This document shows, one piece after another, positions 48,409-55,967 of a stretch of DNA of 64,000 bases (positions are counted from its first letter, which is position 1; the number at the start of each line of letters is the position of its first letter). Made by a program: the position numbers and the translations under genes. Location of the stretch: the NCBI RefSeq assembly GCF_035917415.1, contig NZ_CP109073.1, positions 4,386,501-4,450,500 of the forward strand, written 5' to 3'. This stretch comes from Streptomyces sp. NBC_01803. GTDB taxonomy: Bacteria; Actinomycetota; Actinomycetes; Streptomycetales; Streptomycetaceae. The notes beneath the pieces were generated by a model, which was not told the origin of the DNA, made no database searches, and saw only the letters and a list, made by a program, of their open reading frames with translations.

Positions 48409-51123
48409 GTGCCGGATACGCAAATCACGTCCGTCATCCAGCCGCCGATAGCCGCCACGGAGCCCACGGTGAAGTACGTCTACGACTTCACCGAGGGCCA
48501 CAAGGACCTCAAGGACCTGCTGGGCGGCAAAGGCGCCAACCTCGCCGAGATGACCAGGCTCGGCCTGCCCGTACCCCCGGGCTTCACCATCACCACCGAC
48601 GCGTGTCGGGAGTACCTGCGCACCGGGTCCGAGCCGGCCGCCCTGCGTGACGAGGTGAGTGCGCACCTCGCCGCGCTGGAGGAGCGGATGGGCAAGCGGC
48701 TCGGCAAGGGTGCCGACCCGCTGCTGGTCTCGGTCCGCTCCGGAGCGAAGTTCTCCATGCCGGGCATGATGGACACCGTCCTCAACATCGGCCTCACGGA
48801 CGAGTCCGTGGGCGCGCTCGCCACCCAGGCGGGAGACGAGCGCTTCGCCTGGGACTCCTACCGGCGGCTCATCCAGATGTTCGGGAAGACCGTCCTGGGT
48901 ATCGAGGGCGACCTCTTCGAGGACCGTCTGGAGGAGATGCGCAAGACCGCCGGTGTGGCCACCGATGTCGAGCTGACCGCGGGCGAACTCCAGAAGCTCG
49001 TCACGCAGTTCAAGGACATCGTGCGCGATGCCACCGGCCGCGAGTTCCCCCAGGACCCGCGCGAGCAGATGGACTTGGCCATCCACGCCGTCTTCGACTC
49101 GTGGAACGGCGACCGCGCCAAGCTCTACCGCCGCCAGGAGCGCATCGCGCACGACCTGGGCACGGCGGTCAACATCTGCTCCATGGTCTTCGGCAACCTG
49201 GGCCCCGACTCCGGCACCGGCGTCGCGTTCACCCGCGACCCCGCCTCGGGCCACCAGGGCGTGTACGGCGACTACCTCCAGAACGCCCAGGGCGAGGACG
49301 TGGTGGCCGGCATCCGCAACACCGTTCCGCTGGCCGAGCTGGAGCGCCTGGACCCGGCCTCCTACACCGAGCTGATGCGGATCATGCAGGTGCTGGAGAC
49401 CCACTACAAGGACCTGTGCGACATCGAGTTCACCATCGAGCGCGGGACCCTGTGGATGCTCCAGACCCGGGTCGGCAAGCGCACGGCGGCGGCGGCGTTC
49501 CGCATCGCCACGCAGCTCGTCGACCAGGGCCTGATCGACGAGACCGAGGCGCTGCGCCGGGTCACCGGCGGCCAGTTGGCGCACCTGATGTTCCCGCGCT
49601 TCGACGCGGAGGCGAAGGCCGAGCGCCTCGTCACCGGCATCGCGGCCTCCCCCGGCGCGGCCGTGGGCGCGGCCGTCTTCGACTCCGCGACCGCCGTGGC
49701 CAGGGCCGCGGCCGGTGAACGGGTCATCCTGGTACGGCGGGAGACCAACCCCGACGACCTGGACGGCATGATCGCCGCGCAGGGCATCCTTACCTCCCGG
49801 GGCGGCAAGACCTCGCACGCGGCCGTGGTCGCCCGCGGCATGGGCAAGACCTGTGTGTGCGGCGCCGAGGAGCTGCGCGTCGACGCCGCGCGGCGTGAAC
49901 TCACCACCGCCGACGGGACGGTGATCCGCGAGGGCGAGCTGCTGTCGATCGACGGCACCAGCGGCAAGGTCTACCGGGGCGAGGTCCCGGTGGTCCCGTC
50001 GCCCGTGATGGAGTACTTCGAGGGCACCGTCACCGCCGACTCCGACGAGCTGGTCGCGGCCGTGCACCGTTTGATGAACGTGGCGGACGACGCCCGGCGG
50101 ATGACCGTGCGCGCCAACGCCGACACCGCCGAGGACGCGGCCCGGGCCCGCCGCTTCGGCGCCCAGGGGATCGGTCTTTGCCGTACCGAGCACATGTTCC
50201 TGGGCGAACGCCGTGAGCTGGTCGAGCGGTTGATCCTCGCCGAGTCCGACGACGAGCGGGAGGCCGCGCTGGCGTCCCTGCTGCCGTTGCAGAAGGGCGA
50301 CTTCCTCGACCTCTTCGAGGCGATGGACGGCCTGCCGGTCACGGTGCGGCTGCTGGACCCGCCGTTGCACGAGTTCCTGCCCGACCTCACCGAACTGTCG
50401 GTGCGGGTCGCCCTGGAGAAGGACGAGAACGACATCAAGCTGCTGGCCGCCGTGCGCAGGCTGCACGAGCAGAACCCCATGCTGGGGCTGCGCGGCGTAC
50501 GCCTCGGCCTGGTCGTACCCGGTCTCTTCAGCATGCAGGTACGGGCGATCGCCGAGGCCACGGCCGAGCGGCGGCTCGCGGGCGGCACACCGCTGCCGGA
50601 GATCATGATTCCGCTGGTGGGCACCGTCCAGGAGCTGGAGATCGTCCGGGACGAGTCCGAGAACGTCGTCGCGGAGGTCGAGCGCGAACACGGTGTCGAA
50701 CTCACCATCCCCATCGGCACGATGATCGAGCTTCCCCGTGCCGCTCTGACGGCTGGTCAGATAGCCGAGAGCGCGGACTTCTTCTCCTTCGGTACCAACG
50801 ATCTCACCCAGACCGTCTGGGGTTTCTCCCGCGACGACGTGGAGGCGAGCTTCTTCACCGCGTACCTGGAGAAGGGCATCTTCGGGGTCTCTCCGTTCGA
50901 GACCATCGACGCCGATGGCGTCGGCTCCCTGGTCCGGGCCGCCGCGACCGCAGGCCGGGCAACCCGCCCCGACCTCAAGCTCGGCGTCTGCGGCGAGCAC
51001 GGCGGCGACCCGGAGTCGGTGCACTTCTTCCATGGGGTGGGTCTGGACTACGTGTCCTGCTCACCGTTCCGAATCCCCATCGCCCGGCTCGAAGCCGGCC
51101 GGGCGGCAACGGCGGCTTCCTGA
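48409..51123 (+). CDS. ppdK: Pyruvate, phosphate dikinase
   Basis: A 904-aa enzyme interconverting pyruvate, Pi and ATP with PEP, PPi and AMP. The N-terminal ATP-grasp domain begins KYVYDFTEGHKDLKDLLGGK near 21. The swivelling phospho-His domain has GGKTSHAAVVARGMGKTCVC near 465, with the catalytic His. The C-terminal PEP/pyruvate TIM barrel has ARRFGAQGIGLCRTEHMF near 583 and the catalytic Cys in LGVCGEHGGDP near 863. GTG 48409 follows GAGGAG. Its stop is 86 bp from a strong hairpin that is also the attachment site of the integrated element. Confidence 0.97.
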   Translation: MPDTQITSVIQPPIAATEPTVKYVYDFTEGHKDLKDLLGGKGANLAEMTRLGLPVPPGFTITTDACREYLRTGSEPAALRDEVSAHLAALEERMGKRLGKGADPLLVSVRSGAKFSMPGMMDTVLNIGLTDESVGALATQAGDERFAWDSYRRLIQMFGKTVLGIEGDLFEDRLEEMRKTAGVATDVELTAGELQKLVTQFKDIVRDATGREFPQDPREQMDLAIHAVFDSWNGDRAKLYRRQERIAHDLGTAVNICSMVFGNLGPDSGTGVAFTRDPASGHQGVYGDYLQNAQGEDVVAGIRNTVPLAELERLDPASYTELMRIMQVLETHYKDLCDIEFTIERGTLWMLQTRVGKRTAAAAFRIATQLVDQGLIDETEALRRVTGGQLAHLMFPRFDAEAKAERLVTGIAASPGAAVGAAVFDSATAVARAAAGERVILVRRETNPDDLDGMIAAQGILTSRGGKTSHAAVVARGMGKTCVCGAEELRVDAARRELTTADGTVIREGELLSIDGTSGKVYRGEVPVVPSPVMEYFEGTVTADSDELVAAVHRLMNVADDARRMTVRANADTAEDAARARRFGAQGIGLCRTEHMFLGERRELVERLILAESDDEREAALASLLPLQKGDFLDLFEAMDGLPVTVRLLDPPLHEFLPDLTELSVRVALEKDENDIKLLAAVRRLHEQNPMLGLRGVRLGLVVPGLFSMQVRAIAEATAERRLAGGTPLPEIMIPLVGTVQELEIVRDESENVVAEVEREHGVELTIPIGTMIELPRAALTAGQIAESADFFSFGTNDLTQTVWGFSRDDVEASFFTAYLEKGIFGVSPFETIDADGVGSLVRAAATAGRATRPDLKLGVCGEHGGDPESVHFFHGVGLDYVSCSPFRIPIARLEAGRAATAAS

Positions 51124-51209
51124 CCGCCGCCGGGGACCGCTGACGGCTCTCCCCGCTCCCCGGAAACCCTCACCGGCGGAGAGGCCCAGCGGTCCCAGGG
51201 GAAACACCC

Positions 51210-51241
51210 GGGGGCGGCGCCTGTGCGGAGGCGCCGCCCCC
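51210..51241 (+). terminator. ppdK terminator hairpin (12-bp stem)
   Basis: GGGGGCGGCGCC at 51210-51221 pairs perfectly with GGCGCCGCCCCC at 51230-51241 around the 8-nt loop TGTGCGGA. It terminates ppdK, and on the other strand it lies within the 3' end of the ancestral DUF2617 gene. The right arm, loop and half of the left arm form the attachment-site core. Confidence 0.85.
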
Positions 51242-51246
51242 ACCTT
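51215..51246. repeat. attL: 32-bp direct repeat of the integrated element
   Basis: The 32 bp from CGGCGCCTG to CCCCACCTT are identical to 55983-56014 at the other end of the element. The copy here abuts the chromosomal half of the ppdK terminator. An integrase-type pair of GTGCCC motifs lies 93 bp inside. Confidence 0.85.
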
Positions 51247-51338
51247 CTGTGACCTGTGGATGAGCGCCCAACTGGCGGCTGAGCTGCGGGAACTACTCTC
51301 AGTGTTTCCCATGGTTTCGGGTCGTTTTCCGGTACCGT

Positions 51339-51364
51339 GTGCCCTCCTTGTGCCCCGGGGCACA
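51339..51364. repeat. Paired GTGCCC motifs and a palindrome near attL (arm-site candidate)
   Basis: GTGCCC at 51339-51344 and 51350-51355, an 11-bp period, the second inside a perfect 16-bp palindrome TGTGCCCCGGGGCACA at 51349-51364. Same motif pair as beside attR. Confidence 0.5.
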
Positions 51365-51459
51365 CCCCGTCCGCACGCCGGGAAGGTAGGCGTGCGGGCG
51401 GGGGCGCGGGCCATGGTGGATTGCGGCGGTCGATGTTGGTGGCGGCGTCTTGGCGCAGG

Positions 51460-51663
51460 TCACTGCTCGCGCTTATCGGCTTCGCGGAGCCGTGCGGCTT
51501 CCTTGCGTCCCCTGAGTGGGACCTGCCATTCCTTGAAGAGTTTGGTGAGGTAGGGGGCGGATACTCCATAGTCGCGGGCGAGGGCGTTGACGGAGATTTT
51601 CTGGTCCAGGTAGAGCCGGGTGGCTTCGTTCCTGGGGATCGCGGGCATACGCCGCGTGGGCAT
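51460..51663 (-). CDS. Small helix-turn-helix protein
   Basis: A 67-aa basic protein. ISVNALARDYGVSAPYLTKL forms a clear helix-turn-helix with a recognition helix PYLTKLFKEWQV; flanks are Arg/Lys/Glu-rich (MPTRRMPAIPRNEATR, LRGRKEAARLREADKREQ). An AAAGGAAG Shine-Dalgarno supports the ATG at 51663. Its size and place at the end of an integrated element suggest an excisionase-like or copy-control role, but the fold is also close to transposase/resolvase HTH modules. I do not know its family. Confidence 0.72.
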   Translation of the reverse strand: MPTRRMPAIPRNEATRLYLDQKISVNALARDYGVSAPYLTKLFKEWQVPLRGRKEAARLREADKREQ

Positions 51664-51726
51664 ATCGCTTCCTTTGGTTTCTGAGTTCAGGCGGGCCCGT
51701 CGGGGCCCCGGCCGGGCGGGAGTCCG

Positions 51727-52155
51727 TCAGTCGGCCCGTGCTCCTCCGGGTGTCCGGCGGGCTCCCAGTCGGGGCAGGCACCGTGCGGACACGGTCAGAA
51801 CCAGCGCGCCCGCTAAGCGCCCTGCGCGCGTCGTCAGGCGCCGGAGTCTGCGGGCCGGTGGCCGTGCGTGAGCCCCGGGGGGCCGATCACCGGGGCGGGT
51901 GCTGGGGCCGTGTCCGGGGCGCACGGGGTCTACGCGCCAGTGCTGCTGTGCCGTACTGAGGAACTGACTGTGTGTCAGTCCGTGCCGGTAGGTGTGGTCG
52001 AGGGCCCACATGCCCACCGGCTTGGGGTCGTTGTCCACCCAGGGTGAAGCCTCGCCGCACGTCATGCACTCCGCCGCGTACATCCCGGCCGGGGCGCCCT
52101 CGGCCCGTTCTGCGGTGAGCATCCATTCGGCGCCCCTGATGATCGTGTGCGTCAC
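51727..52155 (-). CDS. Small Cys-containing protein of the mobile element (DUF7848-like)
   Basis: A 142-aa protein. The N-terminal 75 residues (THTIIRGAEWMLTAERAEGA, YAAECMTCGEASPW, VGMWALDHTYRHGL) resemble the short DUF7848-type proteins common in streptomycete mobile elements, with a CxxC pair and an interspersed His. The remaining 65 residues are Arg/Ala/Gly-rich and may be a read-through tail. GTG 52155 overlaps the stop of the gene before it as GTGA, so the two are coupled. Role unknown. Confidence 0.62.
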   Translation of the reverse strand: MTHTIIRGAEWMLTAERAEGAPAGMYAAECMTCGEASPWVDNDPKPVGMWALDHTYRHGLTHSQFLSTAQQHWRVDPVRPGHGPSTRPGDRPPGAHARPPARRLRRLTTRAGRLAGALVLTVSARCLPRLGARRTPGGARAD

Positions 52156-52391
52156 TGCCACTCCCCGGCCGTGAAGCGGTAGGGGCGGGTGACGTGCTCC
52201 CGGTAGGCCAGATGCCCGGGGTTCCCCTTCACGTGCCGGGCCGCCCACGCCGTACCGTCCCCGGGGTCCGTGGCGGTCGGCCCGGTCTCCTCGCACACCC
52301 GGCACTGCATCGTGTGGGTGACCGGTTCGGCGTCCGCGCACGGTGTCGGGGCCGATGGTGTCTCACGGAACCGGTATGTCGCGCGGGTCAC
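52152..52391 (-). CDS. DUF7848-like small protein
   Basis: A 79-aa protein reading MTRATYRFRETPSAPTPCAD, then VTHTMQCRVCEETGPTATDP, with a CxxC pair, HVKGNPGHLAYREHVTRPYR and a C-terminal aromatic. Such zinc-ribbon-like proteins are common on actinobacterial plasmids and integrative elements. It lies between two genes with GTGA overlaps on both sides. Function unknown. Confidence 0.72.
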   Translation of the reverse strand: MTRATYRFRETPSAPTPCADAEPVTHTMQCRVCEETGPTATDPGDGTAWAARHVKGNPGHLAYREHVTRPYRFTAGEWQ

Positions 52392-52750
52392 TCCCCGCTC
52401 CCTTCCGCCAGCCGCGCGCCCCGGGACTCCGCAACCCGCAGCGCATCCGACAGGCACTCGGCAAGCCGGGTGGCCGCAAACCGTAACTCCCGTGCGGTCG
52501 CGGCCGGATCGGCGAGCAGTTCGCGGGCGCAGCGCAGCACCTCGGCCCCGGTAGCAAGCTGCGCACCCTCCAACTCATCAGCGAGTCCGGTCAGTTGCTC
52601 GCCCGCGCTGTCCGGCGCGAGGTAGGCCGGACCGCCATCGGTGTCCGGCCACGGCAACAGCCGCGCCCCGCTCCCGGGGTCGGCGGGCCCGTGCCGGGTC
52701 CCCTCTAGTGGGGACCCCCGGTCAATTCTGGTTGACGTAGGCTCCGGCAT
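52388..52750 (-). CDS. Hypothetical protein at the head of the element's small-gene operon
   Basis: A 120-aa protein. The C-terminal two thirds form amphipathic helices (AGEQLTGLADELEGAQLATG, VLRCARELLADPAATAREL, RFAATRLAECLSDALRVAES) and could be a coiled coil or helical bundle. The N-terminal 45 residues are Pro/Gly/Asp-rich. It starts at ATG 52750 and diverges from the XRE regulator gene by 143 bp, so the regulator probably controls this operon. I do not recognise a family. Confidence 0.65.
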   Translation of the reverse strand: MPEPTSTRIDRGSPLEGTRHGPADPGSGARLLPWPDTDGGPAYLAPDSAGEQLTGLADELEGAQLATGAEVLRCARELLADPAATARELRFAATRLAECLSDALRVAESRGARLAEGSGE

Positions 52751-52893
52751 GGCTGCCTGCCTTTCTCAGGTGGTCCAAGCCCCCGGGCCGTCGCCACGGT
52801 CGCGGGGGTCCTGCTTGCCGTGCCCACCGTCCCGCCGGTGGTGACGCCGGCATAGCGGCCCGGTGTCGGCCAACTGTCGGCCACAATGGGGAC

Positions 52894-54072
52894 ATGACCA
52901 GCGTCATTGGGGCCAACATCCGCCGTCTGCGCCAAGATCGGGGCTGGAGTCAGGCACGCCTTGCTCGCGAGACATGCCGCGCGGCAGGCATCCCAGGCGA
53001 CCCGATCGGACGGCAGGAGATCAGCCGTTACGAGACCGGCAAGCGCACCCCCCGTGAATGGCTACCGTTCATCGCTCGGGCGCTGGGCGTGACCGTGAAC
53101 GACCTCAAGGCGCAGCGGGGAAGCACTCAGCTACCCGTTCCGCTTCCTGATCAGGATGACGCGAGAGGCGATGATTACGCGCACGCCATCCGTCGAATGT
53201 CGAGACGACTTATCGTCCTCGATAATGAGATGAACGGCCTTCCGATCGCGGACATGGCTGCACGTGCTTTCAAAGCCGTACATCGCCGCCTTGGCGAAGG
53301 CGCCTACGAACCACGCTATGAGCGGGACATTCGCGCCGCAGCAGCAGAATTGGCGGAAATCGCAGGCTGGGCACTCTTCAACGCGGGAAAATTCAATGAA
53401 TCCCGGCGCTTCAACCAAGAAGCTCTTTTCCTCACGAAGCTCTCTGGGGACCGTTCGACGGAACTACTCATTCTACAGAACATGGGGATGCTCGCCGGAT
53501 GGGTCGGGCGTGCGCGTGAGGAATTTTCCATTGCGCGGTCAGTAATAGATCAGGGCCGTCTGACTCCGCGAGTTGAGGCTATGTTCCGAGCCAGGGAGGC
53601 ACAGGGGCTAGCAGGGCTGGGCCGTAGTTCTGAGGCGGATCATTCCTTCGGACGTGCGCGCTCCCTACTTGAAGACAGTGCCCCGGATGATGCGCCGCGC
53701 TGGGCGTGGTGGATCACTGACAGCGAAATCGATAGACAGCAAGGGCGGGTACTCCATGAAACTGAGCAATGGGGCGCAGCCATCCCGATTCTTCAACGAG
53801 CTATGCAACCGGACTCGGGAACTGTGGGATATCGAAACGTCGCATCCGTCCGGCTGCTCGCCTGCTTGCTGGCGGTGAAGGCGTGGCAAGCGGCAGAAGA
53901 GGAAACGGAAAAGCTCATCCCGGCAGTGAGTGAAATGTCTTCAAACGTGACCCTTCATCTGCTCGCACGGGTGGCCAATAGAGGTGAGGCACTGGACGAT
54001 GCACCCAGTAGCCTCCGCGACGCCCTGCGCCATATCGGGGAAGCGGTAAACGAAGATCCGTACATTCTATGA
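52894..54072 (+). CDS. XRE family regulator with TPR-like C-terminal domain
   Basis: A 392-aa regulator. The N-terminal HTH (IGANIRRLRQDRGWSQARLA, then GRQEISRYETGKRTP) is residues 5-72. The remaining 300 residues are helical TPR-like repeats (ELAEIAGWALFNAGKFNESR, TELLILQNMGMLAGWVGRAR, ARSLLEDSAPDDAPRWAWWI). This architecture occurs in regulators of streptomycete mobile elements and in peptide-sensing regulators. Its GC content is visibly lower than the flanking genes, with many A/T third positions, a mark of horizontal acquisition. It diverges from the small-gene operon and likely controls it. Confidence 0.85.
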   Translation: MTSVIGANIRRLRQDRGWSQARLARETCRAAGIPGDPIGRQEISRYETGKRTPREWLPFIARALGVTVNDLKAQRGSTQLPVPLPDQDDARGDDYAHAIRRMSRRLIVLDNEMNGLPIADMAARAFKAVHRRLGEGAYEPRYERDIRAAAAELAEIAGWALFNAGKFNESRRFNQEALFLTKLSGDRSTELLILQNMGMLAGWVGRAREEFSIARSVIDQGRLTPRVEAMFRAREAQGLAGLGRSSEADHSFGRARSLLEDSAPDDAPRWAWWITDSEIDRQQGRVLHETEQWGAAIPILQRAMQPDSGTVGYRNVASVRLLACLLAVKAWQAAEEETEKLIPAVSEMSSNVTLHLLARVANRGEALDDAPSSLRDALRHIGEAVNEDPYIL

Positions 54073-54437
54073 GAGGCCGCGCAATACAGGTCCCATTCCC
54101 CCGGGAGCGGCGGGTTCGGGGGTGGGTGGTTGGTGGGGTCGTTCATGTCGTCTGGGATTGGCTCGCTGCTGTGGCTGTGGGCTGAGTCCGTCCGGGGGCG
54201 CGCGGGTGTCGGGGCGGGTGTGGGTTGTTGTCACAGGGGGTTGCGGGTACGGCGGTTGGTGAAACTTGGCAGGGCGGGAGGCGGCTCACCCCCGCGTTCC
54301 GCGTTCCCTTCCGCCAGGGATACGGGCCCCCCTACCCGTGACACGGCGTGATGATGGGCGCCCTTTGAACTTGACAGACCCCCGAGCGCCCTCCCCCGCG
54401 TTCCGGACCCCCGACCGTCCGGGGGGCGCCCCCCACC
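54073..54437. other. Non-coding region of the element
   Basis: About 365 bp after the regulator with no gene I can recognise. It contains a G-rich GGTGGGTGGTTGGTGGGG-type run near 54120-54140 and short CACGGCGTGA-type repeats. Together with the strong hairpin that follows it may hold a replication or transfer locus, which is only a suggestion. Confidence 0.4.
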
Positions 54438-54485
54438 CGGCCGTCACGCGGCGTGCCCGTTCTGGGCAACGCCGCGTGACGGCCG
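54438..54485. terminator. 16-bp stem hairpin, terminator of the 264-aa gene
   Basis: CGGCCGTCACGCGGCG at 54438-54453 pairs perfectly with CGCCGCGTGACGGCCG at 54470-54485. The 16-nt loop sits 6 bp beyond the stop of the minus-strand gene at 54491. Confidence 0.8.
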
Positions 54486-54490
54486 TGCGG

Positions 54491-55285
54491 TCAGAAGGTG
54501 AGCGGCCCGATGGCCTCTCCCAGAACGGTGGGCGCGGCAGGGCGGCGGGGGTCGCGCGGTGTGGCTGTGTCGGCCCGGGGTGCGCCGTAGTGCTCCCGCA
54601 TGGACTGGAGCAGCATGCTGGCTGTCTGCATGGCCGCGTCCCGGATGCCGAGCAGCGATTCGGCTGCCCTCGCTCCGCGCGCCGCCGCTGAGCGTTCCTG
54701 GTCGGCGTTCTGGTCGGCGGCGCCGTTGAGCGCGTGCCCGATGATCACCTGCTGGGCCAACTCGATGTCCCGGTCATCGCATCCCCGGGAGCGCAGGTAG
54801 TCCGCGCCCCACTGGGTGACCGCCAGGGCGCCGACGTCGTCCTGTCGCAGGGCCAGACGGCCGAGCGCGGTAACGGGGTCGTCCTCCTTGTCGAGGATCA
54901 TCCGGGCGTTCTCGCGTGCGACGAGTTCCCGCCCCTTGGTGAGCGTGGGCAGTGCGGCCACGATGAACGAGGCGCGGGCCACGGTGGCGTTGGCGTCGAT
55001 CTGGTTGACCTTCTGCTGTGCCTTCTCCTCGGCATCGGTCAGCACGTCGCCCATCATGCGCTTGCGGCCATCCGGGTACAGCGTGTCGTCCCAGCGGAGC
55101 TTCTCCAGCGTGGTGTGGGCCGAGGTGATCAGCGTTCCTACGGTCGAGGCCGTGTTCGTGCCGGTGCGGATCTGCGCGCGGCCGGGGGACGGCAGGGTCC
55201 CGGTGGGGTGTTCGCTGCTGTGGTTGTCGATGGCCGTGCGCAGCGCGGCCAGCATGGTGTTGATCTCGTTCGCGAGCATGTCCAT
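54491..55285 (-). CDS. Hypothetical helical protein of the integrated element
   Basis: A 264-aa, largely helical acidic-basic protein beginning MDMLANEINTMLAALRTAID. Features: Asp/Glu and Arg/Lys heptads from about 65 to 210 (AEEKAQQKVNQIDANATVAR, LVARENARMILDKEDDPVTA), then a Pro/Arg-rich tail. No catalytic motif or membrane segment is visible. It is adjacent to the primase remnant, 18 bp away, and likely belonged to the element's replication or transfer module. I do not recognise a family. Confidence 0.7.
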   Translation of the reverse strand: MDMLANEINTMLAALRTAIDNHSSEHPTGTLPSPGRAQIRTGTNTASTVGTLITSAHTTLEKLRWDDTLYPDGRKRMMGDVLTDAEEKAQQKVNQIDANATVARASFIVAALPTLTKGRELVARENARMILDKEDDPVTALGRLALRQDDVGALAVTQWGADYLRSRGCDDRDIELAQQVIIGHALNGAADQNADQERSAAARGARAAESLLGIRDAAMQTASMLLQSMREHYGAPRADTATPRDPRRPAAPTVLGEAIGPLTF

Positions 55286-55303
55286 GGGGTTGTTCCTCTC
55301 GGT

Positions 55304-55759
55304 TCAGGATGCTGTGTCGCAGCCGGGGTGTGTGGTCTGGCCCGGTTCGGTGACCGTCATCGGCTCCCCGCAGACGGCGCAGGCCGGTGCGCTCTGGCGT
55401 TGGGGCCGCAGTGGGCTGGGTCGCGTCTCAACGCGTCTCAGCGGCTCGCCATCGGGTGTGAGTCGCGTTGAGTCGCGACCCGTGCCGCTGTAAGCGTCAC
55501 CGGGCTGGGCTTTGAAGGTGATGCCCGAGTAGGTGGGCACCTGTCGGCCGTCCGCGCCGCGTGGGCGGGTTCGGCGCACCTGGGGGACGACCGATTGGAG
55601 GTTGCGGCCGAACATCGGCTTGGTGCCCGGCCGGATGCCGCTGTCCTCTGTCCAGGAGCGCCAGGCCGCCCACAACGCGTCCACCGTGATTGCCCGGCCG
55701 GGGCCGGTCTCGCAGTGCTCACGGACGAACGCGGAGGTGGGCGAAGCCGTGTCCGGCAC
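55304..55759 (-). pseudogene. C-terminal fragment of a phage/plasmid primase-helicase
   Basis: The translation from near 55759 reads TASPTSAFVREHCETGPGRA, then ITVDALWAAWRSWTEDSGIR, PGTKPMFGRNLQSVVPQVRR and a Cys pair ACAVCGEPMTV near the end. This is the C-terminal winged-helix region of P4/D5-type phage and plasmid primases found in actinobacterial integrative elements. The primase and helicase domains are missing. Its broken 5' end coincides with the broken 5' end of the integrase on the other strand. Confidence 0.72.
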
Positions 55760-55918
55760 TTCTACGCTTCGGTGCTGATCAAGCACGGGGCGAGCGTGAA
55801 GAAGGTACAGCGGCGCTTGGGCCACGCGAAGCCGTCGATCACCCTCGACCTGTACGTGCACCTCTGGGAGGACGACGAGGACGACACGGCCGAACTCATC
55901 GACAAGATCATCGGCTAG
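55745..55918 (+). pseudogene. C-terminal fragment of a tyrosine-type site-specific integrase
   Basis: Reads VRHFYASVLIKHGASVKKVQ, then RRLGHAKPSITLDLYVHLWE. It carries the RHxxAS (box II), the RLGH histidine and the nucleophile Tyr in TLDLYVHLW, then a short tail ending near the attR core. Everything N-terminal is missing, including the catalytic Arg region of box I. It normally ends 50-100 bp before the attachment site, as here. It cannot be active alone. Confidence 0.85.
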
Positions 55919-55919
55919 T

Positions 55920-55936
55920 GTGCCCTTAAAGTGCCC
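55920..55936. repeat. Paired GTGCCC motifs near attR (arm-site candidate)
   Basis: GTGCCC at 55920-55925 and 55931-55936, an 11-bp period. The left end of the element has the same pair at 51339-51344 and 51350-51355 with the same period and orientation. That is the layout expected for integrase arm-type sites, though a chance match is possible in GC-rich DNA. Confidence 0.45.
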
Positions 55937-55967
55937 TCTGAGCGTCGGTGGGCGCTCATCTACCAGC

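Noticed and set aside
48343..51033. An 896-aa minus-strand frame antisense to ppdK
   Set aside because: Shadow of the ppdK coding strand; no recognisable motif.
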